In this document: positions 28,359 to 36,429 of the stretch, one piece after another
Position numbering within the stretch: position 1 is the first letter of the stretch
How the letters are laid out: every line of letters begins with the position of its first letter
Assembly (NCBI RefSeq): GCF_005117025.1
Contig: NZ_SWCO01000002.1
Span: forward strand, 372,001-436,000
Length of the DNA stretch: 64,000 nucleotides
From: Alteromonas portus
Lineage (GTDB): Bacteria > Pseudomonadota > Gammaproteobacteria > Enterobacterales > Alteromonadaceae
Direction of reading: 5' to 3'
The notes under the pieces: model-generated
Database searches by the model: none
Seen by the model: only the letters and a program-made list of their open reading frames with translations
What the model was told of the DNA's origin: nothing
Program-made: the position numbers and the translations under genes

Positions 28359-28823
28359 ATGGCGTATTGGCTATTTAAAACAGAACCTGATGCATTTTCT
28401 ATCGATGACTTAGCAAACCGTCCTGAGCAAACTGAACCGTGGGATGGCGTAAGAAATTACCAGGCGCGTAACTTTCTACGAGATGGCGTTAAACTGGGCG
28501 ATAAAGTCTTTATCTATCATTCAAGCTGTAAGCAGGTGGGCATTGCGGGCGTGGCCGAAGTGGTAAAAGACGGCTATCCCGACACAACCCAGTTTAACCC
28601 TGAATCAAAGTACTTCGACCCTAAATCCAGTCAAGACAACCCTCGATGGTATCGCGTTGATGTGAAATTTGTAGAAAAGTTTTCAAGCGTTCTGCCGCTT
28701 TCAGTGATTAAAGCAATGGACGGTATTACCGAACTGCCATTGGTCAAAAAAGGTGGAAGGTTGTCAATTATGCCTGTAGAAGAGGCTGAATGGCAGCAAC
28801 TGTATGCTGCTGCCAAACAATAA
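28359..28823 (+). CDS. EVE-domain (PUA-like) protein
   Basis: The 154-residue protein from ATG 28359 is a single EVE domain: M-A-Y-W-L-F-K-T-E-P-D, W-D-G-V-R-N-Y-Q-A-R-N, F-I-Y-H-S-S-C and G-I-A-G-V-A-E-V. EVE domains have the PUA/YTH fold and bind modified bases in RNA or DNA; the aromatic pocket residues appear to be kept. The first residues of the domain start directly at this Met, so the 19 upstream in-frame codons are unlikely to be translated. Stand-alone EVE proteins are common housekeeping genes, and no defence genes are adjacent. Confidence 0.9.
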   Translation: MAYWLFKTEPDAFSIDDLANRPEQTEPWDGVRNYQARNFLRDGVKLGDKVFIYHSSCKQVGIAGVAEVVKDGYPDTTQFNPESKYFDPKSSQDNPRWYRVDVKFVEKFSSVLPLSVIKAMDGITELPLVKKGGRLSIMPVEEAEWQQLYAAAKQ

Positions 28824-28952
28824 GCCAAATGCTGATAAAGCCTAGTCGTCTTGTTAACTCGGTAAAGCGAAACATTCGAGTTTGCTGCGCGCTAATTTTG
28901 TAACAGGTCAATTAACTAGCTGTATCTAGCGGTGTTACCTAATGAACAGCCG

Positions 28953-29363
28953 CTACTTGCCAAAGGCAAATTTGGTATCGGCATCGCGCAATAAGAAAAG
29001 TGCAAAGCACGCGCCCCACATTGGCCATGCGGCAAAAAACAGCAGGTGATTAAACGCATCTAGGTACTGCGGGAATGAAGACAGGGTAGAACCACCGTGA
29101 AGAATAAAAATTAGGCCATAGGTGTACTTTTTCGCAAGCCCCGCTAAGAAAGCCAAAACCAGCGCGAGCTGCAGTGCGCCCATAATGTAAACTGCCATTT
29201 CAGGTACGCCGCCAATACCATAGAATTTTTCAAAAATGGCCATGCCGTGTGCGGGGTTAACAAACTTATCAAGCGTCCATACGAACATAACGATAAAGAT
29301 TGTTACGCGAAGTGAAAGTAGCGACCATTGCAGTCTGTTTTGAATATCGGTGTTGTTTTGCAT
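28953..29363 (-). CDS. DoxX-like four-helix membrane protein
   Basis: The 136-residue protein from the ATG at 29363, which has GGAG five bases upstream, has four transmembrane helices (about 18-38, 57-78, 84-103 and 111-130). It fits the DoxX/MauE-like fold, with F-V-W-x-L-D-K-F at the end of the first helix and H-G-G-S-T-L after the third. The family includes oxidoreductase partners and thiosulfate:quinone oxidoreductase subunits, but this one has no informative partner. It is divergent from a TonB receptor gene, with a 12-bp palindrome in the shared region. Confidence 0.75.
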   Translation of the reverse strand: MQNNTDIQNRLQWSLLSLRVTIFIVMFVWTLDKFVNPAHGMAIFEKFYGIGGVPEMAVYIMGALQLALVLAFLAGLAKKYTYGLIFILHGGSTLSSFPQYLDAFNHLLFFAAWPMWGACFALFLLRDADTKFAFGK

Positions 29364-29398
29364 ACATGCTCCAAAAGTATAATAGTGCAAGCATACTA

Positions 29399-29410
29399 GA
29401 ACGACCGTTC
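29399..29410. promoter_or_regulatory. Palindrome in the DoxX/TonB receptor divergent promoter region
   Basis: GAACGACCGTTC has 5-base arms around 2 central bases and resembles the short, GC-centred operators of TetR-family repressors. It lies 36-47 bases upstream of the DoxX-like start, where it could block that promoter. No regulator gene is adjacent. Confidence 0.5.
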
Positions 29411-29529
29411 AAAATAAAAATTTCAATTAATTTTATGTTTTTTAATATTTTTTGAAAATTAAATGTACTGAAATTTTTTGTGACGCGTATCGGTCTAGTC
29501 GAATAAGAAATAAAAATACGGATTTGTTA

Positions 29530-31869
29530 ATGAAAAAAGTAATCGGCCTCGCCGTTAGCACACTTGCACTTGCTATCAGTCAATCGCTCTATGCCCAACA
29601 GGTAGAAGATATCGAAGTGGTTGAAGTCACAGGAAACCAGCAAAGCGTAGATACGCTAAACCCTGGCGATAATACACTTAAGGGAATTTTCGGTAGCGGT
29701 TTAAGTGCTGCAGAGACACCGAGAGCGGTCACATCTCTGTCGGCAGAAGCGATAGAGGCACTTAACATTAACGATTTACACGACATCGTAAAAGCGGCGC
29801 CTAACGCTTACGCCTCTAGCGGTTTTGGCACACCAAGCTTACCTAGTATACGCGGCCAATTAGGTGAGCTTTTTCAAGATGGTATAAGACGTCAAGCGGG
29901 CAACAATGGCTTTGGGTTGCCATTGTCGTTTAATAGCGTTGAACAGATTGACGTAGTGAAAGGGCCGTCGCCAGTGTTGTTTGGTAGTACCCAGCGCAAC
30001 GGTGGCTTTGTAAATCTTCAAACAAAGGTTGCGCCTACCACACAAAGCAAGGGTAAAGTCACCCTTCGCGCTGGGCGCTGGGATCAGTATTCAGCGCAAG
30101 TCGATTACGGTACAGCAATAGAAGAAGGTAAAAGCGGTATTCGCTTTAGTGCAGAGTATTTAGACCACGGTAGTTTCTACGACTTTGCCGAGCGCGATAG
30201 TACAAACCTATTTGTTGCCTATCGTTATACACCGAGCGACGCACTCACTTGGGATATCAGCGCTGAATATTACGACACAGACTATCCAGACAACGCAGGT
30301 ATAAACCGCCCAACGCAAGACCTTATCGACAACGGTATTTATATTACTGGGCAAGGCACTCAGCCAAATGGCAGCGCGGTTCCGGGGGCAGGTGCCATTA
30401 TTTCTCCTACTGGTGAAGTGGTTATTCCTCGCAACCGCGTATTCACTAATCCCGACGACATTAACGGCGCAGAAACCACGGTTGTTCGAAGCAGCGTTGA
30501 ATATAAGGTTGCTGACAACATTGCGCTTCGCAACATTACCTACTATCAATACCTTGAACGGGAAGAAATTGCGCAAAATAGTTTTATTGAAATCATTGAC
30601 GGGGCTGACACGTTTGAAAACCGCACTGAAGTTGATTACCAGTGGAGCGATAGCCAACTAACTACTGTAGGATTAGCGCTTCGTTACAATGACGTGCTGG
30701 GCTTTAGCCAATTTACCACTGAGGCCGATAATCCGATTGATTTAACCGGGCCTATCTCAAACCGCGTTATTCCCCTTACCGATGCCCAAAAAGCGCGTTT
30801 GGTTGAGCTGCGTCCAGGCGTATATGTTTCACCAGGAGCGCAATACGACTTAGATGGTGATGGTAACGGCGATTTTAACTTGTCAGACACCACAGACTCC
30901 ACATCGTGGCAAACTGGGTTGGCGCTACAGCAACGCTCTACATGGACAGACAAGTTCTCAACCATTGCTGGCGTTAGAGTAGATTATTACGATGTTGAAG
31001 CCCGCGACCCTCTAGCGCCAGAGGGAGTAACGGCAGCGTCTGATACCTATAGCGATACGTTAACTAGCTATCAGTTAAGCGCGGTTTATAAACTCACCGG
31101 TGACATCAATATATATGCTGCGTTTTCCGAAAACGATGCTACATCAAACAGTATGGCGGGGGGCACGGTGTTAGGCGCAGATAATGAAATTAACCCGCTT
31201 AACTTTGCCACCGAAAATACCCTGTACGAAGTGGGTGTAAAATATGCGCCAAACAGCAGCTGGTACGCAGAGGCCGCTTTGTTTGACCAAACCCGAAGCT
31301 TACGTAACCGTGACGGCAGTAACAGTGGTGTGAAAACACAAGGTTTCGAACTACAAATGTTCTATCAAGCGGACGATGTTTGGATTAATGCCGCGTATAG
31401 CTACTTAGACGCGCGTTTTGATGATTCAGCGGCGTTTCAAGGTACGGCGCAGGTTATTGATGCGTTTGATAATAGCCGCCCTGATATTATTGAAGGTACA
31501 GGAGTAGGATCGCCATCGTTTGCTGCGTTCCCTGCATCGAACAGTCGGGTTCAGGGTATTCCACCTCAAATCGCTTCGATTAACGCGGGCTGGCAAATTA
31601 CGGATGACTTACAAGTGGGTGCAAGTGCACTATATACCAAGTCATTCCCACTAGACTTCCTACAAACTGTGCACATTCGTGACCAATATACGGTTGACGT
31701 AAATGCAGATTACCAAGTGTCAGATGATCTTCGCTTACGTTTAGATATCATTAATGTGACCGATGAAGAAAATTGGCAGCCGCTGTTTGAAGGTGGATAT
31801 TTCGGCGCGACGCTTGTTATGCCAAATGTACCACGTCATGCTCAAGTAACCATGCAATACGCGTTTTAA
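29530..31869 (+). CDS. TonB-dependent receptor leading the ynj-like operon
   Basis: The protein has 779 residues from ATG 29530. A signal peptide ends at L-Y-A-Q, a TonB-box-like V-E-V-T-G follows, then the plug (L-P-S-I-R-G-Q-L-G-E-L-F-Q-D-G-I, V-K-G-P-S-P-V-L-F-G) and a 22-stranded barrel ending in Phe. It resembles siderophore-type receptors of the FecA/FhuA class. Only 15 bases separate it from the next gene (TVP38-oxidoreductase), so it should be the first gene of an operon with an ABC importer. That context points to outer-membrane capture of the same ligand. No clear Fur box was found in the very AT-rich leader. Confidence 0.9.
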   Translation: MKKVIGLAVSTLALAISQSLYAQQVEDIEVVEVTGNQQSVDTLNPGDNTLKGIFGSGLSAAETPRAVTSLSAEAIEALNINDLHDIVKAAPNAYASSGFGTPSLPSIRGQLGELFQDGIRRQAGNNGFGLPLSFNSVEQIDVVKGPSPVLFGSTQRNGGFVNLQTKVAPTTQSKGKVTLRAGRWDQYSAQVDYGTAIEEGKSGIRFSAEYLDHGSFYDFAERDSTNLFVAYRYTPSDALTWDISAEYYDTDYPDNAGINRPTQDLIDNGIYITGQGTQPNGSAVPGAGAIISPTGEVVIPRNRVFTNPDDINGAETTVVRSSVEYKVADNIALRNITYYQYLEREEIAQNSFIEIIDGADTFENRTEVDYQWSDSQLTTVGLALRYNDVLGFSQFTTEADNPIDLTGPISNRVIPLTDAQKARLVELRPGVYVSPGAQYDLDGDGNGDFNLSDTTDSTSWQTGLALQQRSTWTDKFSTIAGVRVDYYDVEARDPLAPEGVTAASDTYSDTLTSYQLSAVYKLTGDINIYAAFSENDATSNSMAGGTVLGADNEINPLNFATENTLYEVGVKYAPNSSWYAEAALFDQTRSLRNRDGSNSGVKTQGFELQMFYQADDVWINAAYSYLDARFDDSAAFQGTAQVIDAFDNSRPDIIEGTGVGSPSFAAFPASNSRVQGIPPQIASINAGWQITDDLQVGASALYTKSFPLDFLQTVHIRDQYTVDVNADYQVSDDLRLRLDIINVTDEENWQPLFEGGYFGATLVMPNVPRHAQVTMQYAF

Positions 31870-31884
31870 GCGCTAAGGATATTT

Positions 31885-34038
31885 ATGTTTAAGAAAATAG
31901 CGCTTTTGGGGGTTATCGCCGCCGCTATATTTAGCTTTTTCTATTTTGATTTGAATAGCTATCTAACCCTTCAGGGCATGAAGGACTCACTGGATACGTT
32001 TCAAGCGCAAATAGAACAAAACCCTGTATTAAGCATTGGGGTGTTCTTCGCTATTTATGTGGCGGTTACCGCACTGTCGCTCCCAGGTGCGGCTATTTTG
32101 ACCCTAGCGGCAGGCGCACTGTTTGGGCTGGCGCAGGGCTTAATTATTGTTTCGTTCGCATCAAGCGTGGGCGCTACATTAGCTTTTTTAGTCGCGCGCT
32201 TCATCCTAAGAGATACCGTACGTAACAAGTTTAAAGAAAAGCTTAAAAAAATTGATGAGGGCGTGGAAAAGCAAGGTGCGTTTTACTTGTTTACTCTGCG
32301 CCTAGTGCCAGTATTTCCGTTTTTCCTAATCAACCTGTTAATGGGGCTGACATCACTTAAGACTTGGACATTTTACTGGGTAAGCCAGATAGGCATGCTT
32401 GCCGGCACTGCTGTATATGTAAATGCGGGTACGCAACTGGCGCAAATAGATAGTTTGTCTGGCATTGTCTCGCCTGGGCTTATCTTTTCATTTGTGCTTT
32501 TAGGCATATTCCCTTGGATAGCAAAAGCGATTGTGGCGATAGTCAATCGCCGCCGCGTTTACAAAGGCTACAGTAAGCCAAAGAAGTTTGATCGTAACCT
32601 GGTTGTGATTGGTGCCGGCGCGGGTGGTTTGGTTACCAGCTATATAGCGGCGACGGTGAAAGCAAAAGTCACGCTAGTAGAAGCCGGTGAAATGGGCGGG
32701 GACTGTCTTAATTACGGCTGCGTACCGAGCAAAGCTATTATAAAAACGGCTAAAGTGGCCAATCAAATGCGCCATGCTGATAACTATGGTTTGGAGCCGG
32801 TAGCTCCCGCTATGTCATTTAAAAGAGTGATGGCACGCGTACACGAGGTGATCGCGGCAATCGCGCCTAATGACAGTGTAGAGCGTTACACGAGCTTGGG
32901 CGTTGATGTTGTAAAAGGCTATGCGAAGATCCTCGACCCATGGACAGTCGAAATTAAAAAGAACGATGGTGGAACACAAACGCTAACAACAAAGAGCATT
33001 GTTGTAGCCACAGGTGCTGCGCCCTTTGTTCCGGACCTACCTGGTATTGAACAAAGCGGTTATGTCACCTCTGACACCTTGTGGTCTAAGTTTGCTGACC
33101 TTGAAGAAGCGCCAAAGCGTTTAATCGTATTGGGTGGTGGGCCTATAGGTTGCGAACTCGCTCAAGCCTTTTCACGCCTTGGTAGCGAAGTTACGCAAGT
33201 TGAACGTGCGCCACGTTTAATGGGCCGTGAAGATGCGGATGTAGCGGAATATGCTGAGTCTGTGCTAAGAGAGAACGGCGTAAACGTATTGACTTCTCAT
33301 GATGCGCTTCGCTTTGAACAACAAGACGGAGAAAAAGTGCTAGTGGTGGCGAAAGAGGGTGTTGAATCTACCATTGCTTATGACGAAGTCATTGTGGCTG
33401 TGGGACGAAAAGCTCGCCTTAATGGGTTTGGCCTTGAAGATTTGGGAATTCAGTTCGATCGAACCATAGAAACTGACGAATACTTGCAAACCCTAATGCC
33501 AAATGTTTTTGCTGCTGGTGATGTAGTAGGACCGTATCAGTTTACTCACGTTGCCTCACATCAGGCGTGGTACGCTGCGGTAAATGCTCTGTTCGGTACG
33601 TTCAAGAAATTTAAAGTAGACTATCGCGTTATTCCTTGGACAACCTTTATCGACCCGGAAGTGGCGAGGGTAGGGCTGAGTGAACGAGACGCTGCCGAGC
33701 AAGACATTGACGTTGAAGTAACGCGATACGAATTTGCAGAGTTAGATCGTGCTGTTGCGGAAAGTGCCAGAAAAGGGTTTATAAAAGTACTTACGCCGCC
33801 AGGTAAAGACAAAATATTGGGCGTTACTATAGTCTCGGAGCACGCAGGAGACTTACTTGCTGAGTTTGTTATAGCTATGAAGCACGACCTAGGGTTAAAC
33901 AAAATACTAGGTACTATTCACGCCTACCCAACCTGGGCTGAAGGCGCAAAGTACGCAGCAGGGAATTGGAAGCGCGCAAATGCGCCTGAGAAATTACTTA
34001 GTTATGTAGAGAAATTCCACACGTGGCGCAGAGGGTAG
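31885..34038 (+). CDS. Fusion of TVP38/TMEM64 membrane domain and flavoprotein disulfide reductase
   Basis: The 717-residue protein has two parts. Residues 1-225 are a TVP38/TMEM64 (SNARE-associated/VTT) membrane domain with about six hydrophobic helices. Residues 233-717 are a class I pyridine nucleotide-disulfide oxidoreductase: FAD loop V-I-G-A-G-A-G-G, redox-active G-G-D-C-L-N-Y-G-C-V-P-S-K (Cys pair near 272/277), NAD(P) loop V-L-G-G-G-P-I-G-C-E, and the dimerisation domain with I-H-A-Y-P-T-W-A-E. It resembles mercuric reductase and dihydrolipoamide dehydrogenase. The substrate is unknown. It lies between a TonB receptor and a DUF547 gene in a tight operon. E. coli ydjX and ydjZ encode TVP38 proteins near the ynj genes. 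Confidence 0.9.
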   Translation: MFKKIALLGVIAAAIFSFFYFDLNSYLTLQGMKDSLDTFQAQIEQNPVLSIGVFFAIYVAVTALSLPGAAILTLAAGALFGLAQGLIIVSFASSVGATLAFLVARFILRDTVRNKFKEKLKKIDEGVEKQGAFYLFTLRLVPVFPFFLINLLMGLTSLKTWTFYWVSQIGMLAGTAVYVNAGTQLAQIDSLSGIVSPGLIFSFVLLGIFPWIAKAIVAIVNRRRVYKGYSKPKKFDRNLVVIGAGAGGLVTSYIAATVKAKVTLVEAGEMGGDCLNYGCVPSKAIIKTAKVANQMRHADNYGLEPVAPAMSFKRVMARVHEVIAAIAPNDSVERYTSLGVDVVKGYAKILDPWTVEIKKNDGGTQTLTTKSIVVATGAAPFVPDLPGIEQSGYVTSDTLWSKFADLEEAPKRLIVLGGGPIGCELAQAFSRLGSEVTQVERAPRLMGREDADVAEYAESVLRENGVNVLTSHDALRFEQQDGEKVLVVAKEGVESTIAYDEVIVAVGRKARLNGFGLEDLGIQFDRTIETDEYLQTLMPNVFAAGDVVGPYQFTHVASHQAWYAAVNALFGTFKKFKVDYRVIPWTTFIDPEVARVGLSERDAAEQDIDVEVTRYEFAELDRAVAESARKGFIKVLTPPGKDKILGVTIVSEHAGDLLAEFVIAMKHDLGLNKILGTIHAYPTWAEGAKYAAGNWKRANAPEKLLSYVEKFHTWRRG

Positions 34039-34043
34039 TTAAT

Positions 34044-35033
34044 GTGAAAAAAGCAGTAGCGGTGACAAAAGTATTCTCGGTGAAAAACGGATTGGTGATG
34101 TCAAGCAAACTAGCAATGACAACAGTTATCGCGGTGTCAAGACGACTCACTATTAGAAAATTTGGTCGATTAGCAGTGAGCAGCGTCATGCTACTTGCTG
34201 CTAGCACGAGCTTTTATGCGCTTTCTGACGAAGCTGCGCTTAAAAAAGCCGACAGCTTACACGAGCCGTTTAGTGAGTTGCTAAGCGAGCACGTGAAAAC
34301 CATCGACAATGGTGCCAGCACGCAAGTTAATTACCATGGGTTTAAACAAGACAGGGAACGTTTAACTCAGTATTTAAATAGCTTAGCTAAGGTAAAAAAA
34401 AGTACCTTTGACGGCTGGAGCAAGGCTGACCAACTGGCGTTTCTCATAAATGCTTATAATGCCTACACCGTTGACCTTATTCTTACCGAATACCCTAAAA
34501 TTGAGTCTATTCGCGATTTAGGCGGTTTCTTCTCGTCGCCATGGAAAAAAGAAATTGCGCCGCTACTTGGTAAAACTCGTACGCTGGATGAAATAGAGCA
34601 TGAGCTTATTCGAGGGCAAAGTCAAAATGCTAAAAGGTACAACGAGCCTAGGATTCATTTTGCCGTAAACTGTGCCAGTATCGGTTGCCCAGCGCTGCGA
34701 GAAGAAGCATATGTGGGCGCAAAGCTAGATAGTCAGCTTAACGCGCAAACTAAGCGTTTTTTAGCCGATACGTCTCGTAATAGAATGGATGGCAATACCT
34801 TAAAGCTATCTAAAATATTCGACTGGTACAGCAAAGATTTTGAAAACAATGCCAATCGAAAAAGTGAAAGTTGGCAGGGCGCTAAAAACGTAAACACTGA
34901 AAATCTCAGCCAATTCTTACTGTTATACAAAGACGCACTAAGCCTATCGAGTCAGCAGGTTTCAGTACTCGAGCAAGATACCGCAGAGCTGGAGTTCTTA
35001 AATTACGATTGGGCGCTCAATGCTACGCAATAG
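34044..35033 (+). CDS. DUF547 periplasmic or envelope protein
   Basis: The protein has about 329 residues if it begins at GTG 34044 (GAGGG upstream); GTG 34023 and ATG 34098 are alternatives. After a basic region a signal sequence runs through S-V-M-L-L-A-A-S-T-S-F-Y-A. The DUF547 core includes Q-L-A-F-L-I-N-A-Y-N-A-Y-T-V, F-F-S-S-P-W, D-E-I-E-H and the hallmark H-F-A-V-N-C-A-S-I-G-C-P-A-L, whose two cysteines and histidine form a papain-like or redox-active site. The function is unknown. The end overlaps the ynjB start by 14 bases, so it is part of the operon and may work with the disulfide reductase. Confidence 0.85.
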   Translation: MKKAVAVTKVFSVKNGLVMSSKLAMTTVIAVSRRLTIRKFGRLAVSSVMLLAASTSFYALSDEAALKKADSLHEPFSELLSEHVKTIDNGASTQVNYHGFKQDRERLTQYLNSLAKVKKSTFDGWSKADQLAFLINAYNAYTVDLILTEYPKIESIRDLGGFFSSPWKKEIAPLLGKTRTLDEIEHELIRGQSQNAKRYNEPRIHFAVNCASIGCPALREEAYVGAKLDSQLNAQTKRFLADTSRNRMDGNTLKLSKIFDWYSKDFENNANRKSESWQGAKNVNTENLSQFLLLYKDALSLSSQQVSVLEQDTAELEFLNYDWALNATQ

Positions 35034-36429
35034 CGCTTTAGTTAGCACGAAAGCGGCTTGTCTTAGCCGCTTTCGCAAGTTTGGTGCTTTCGTTAAGGGG
35101 CTCGCGCTGGCTTCGGTTATTTTAGGTGCTCAGTTGATAACGGCTTCGCATTCATTTGCGGGGCTGTTTGAGATTTCTAGTACTGATGTTTCTATTGTTA
35201 ATGCTCCTGCAAATGAAATACACAGCCAGACTCAATCGCCAACGTATATGTCAAAAGCGCTTAAGCAAACTTCGGGGCAATCTCCATCGGCCAAAGACAG
35301 CACACAAATTAAACCTTTGGTGCGTTTTCACGCGTGGGGGGGAAGCGCCCAAGTTAATAGTTATTTTCAATGGGTAGCTGGGCAAGTTAGCCAGCGTTTT
35401 AATATTGAACTGCAGCACGTAAAGCTTGCTGATACCAGCGACGCTGTATCGCGGGTGTTGGCAGAAAAGGCGGCCGGAAATAACGACAACGGCAGTGTAG
35501 ATTTAATATGGATAAATGGCGAAAATTTTGCGGCAATGAAAAAGCACGACTTGCTTGCCAAAGGTTGGGTTGAAGAACTTGACCATTTCGCGCTAACCCG
35601 CCCCGAAAAGAACTCAGCTATGGTAACTGACTTTGGCGAACCCACTTTGGGTATGGAAGCGCCGTGGGGTAAGGCGTCAATGGTGTTTTATTATCGCAGC
35701 GCGCACATGAAAGCGTTAGACGCTATGCCTCCGCAAACCATTAATGAATTGCTCCGGTTCTCTCAAAAAGCACCAGGACGCTTCACTTATCCGGTGCCGA
35801 GCGATTATTTAGGTATTAGCTTTATAAAATATGCAGCAATTGCCCTTAATGGCGACAAACAATCTTTATTTTATCAACCCGTTACTGAGCAGTCTCTTCA
35901 GGCTGTATTGCCCGCGCTTTGGGCTTATTTGGACCAGCTGCATCCCACTATGTGGCAGCAAGGGGAGTATATGCTTCGCCAAGCCTCTCAGCTTCAACGC
36001 TTAGTTGGCACAGGTGAGTTAACGCTCGCGTTTTCATTTACCGCTGCTGAAATTCCATCAGCGGTAAATCGCTTTGATTTACCCGACGATGTACGCACCT
36101 ATGCTATGCAAGACGGTAGTCTTGCTAACGTCCATTTTGTGGGTTTGACCTATAATTCAAAAAACAAAGCAGCGGCGAAGACAGTAGTTAATTTTTTGCT
36201 TTCGCCAGAAGCACAAGCCAAGAAGCAAAAGCTGGCGGTGTGGGGCGACGATACGGTCCTTGATATGGCATCGCTGACAAAAGCACAAACCATGTTGTTT
36301 GACGATGACACCGTGCACAATTCCGCCCTCGACAAATCACAGTCAACGGTGCTGTTAGCTGAACCCCACGCAAGCTGGACTGACGAATTGCGCGAAGCTT
36401 GGTATAAACGTTATGGGGCGCGCTACTAA
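35020..36429 (+). CDS. ynjB: YnjB-like ABC importer substrate-binding protein
   Basis: The 469-residue protein has an extended basic N-terminus, then a signal segment ending near A-S-H-S-F-A. The mature part starts V-R-F-H-A-W-G-G-S-A-Q-V-N-S-Y and has D-L-I-W-I-N-G-E-N-F-A, G-M-E-A-P-W-G and V-H-F-V-G-L-T-Y-N-S, typical of the YnjB group of type II periplasmic binding proteins. It should deliver a solute to the permease encoded immediately downstream; the ligand is not established for this family. The start overlaps DUF547 by 14 bases, and its stop overlaps the permease start (TAATG). Confidence 0.9.
   Translation: MLRNSALVSTKAACLSRFRKFGAFVKGLALASVILGAQLITASHSFAGLFEISSTDVSIVNAPANEIHSQTQSPTYMSKALKQTSGQSPSAKDSTQIKPLVRFHAWGGSAQVNSYFQWVAGQVSQRFNIELQHVKLADTSDAVSRVLAEKAAGNNDNGSVDLIWINGENFAAMKKHDLLAKGWVEELDHFALTRPEKNSAMVTDFGEPTLGMEAPWGKASMVFYYRSAHMKALDAMPPQTINELLRFSQKAPGRFTYPVPSDYLGISFIKYAAIALNGDKQSLFYQPVTEQSLQAVLPALWAYLDQLHPTMWQQGEYMLRQASQLQRLVGTGELTLAFSFTAAEIPSAVNRFDLPDDVRTYAMQDGSLANVHFVGLTYNSKNKAAAKTVVNFLLSPEAQAKKQKLAVWGDDTVLDMASLTKAQTMLFDDDTVHNSALDKSQSTVLLAEPHASWTDELREAWYKRYGARY

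Noticed and set aside
28359..28823. EVE-domain gene as part of a defence system
   Set aside because: No nuclease, restriction or defence genes are adjacent; stand-alone EVE proteins are common.
29452..29529. 26-codon extension of the first TonB receptor
   Set aside because: It would put a non-signal stretch before a normal signal peptide that starts at 29530.
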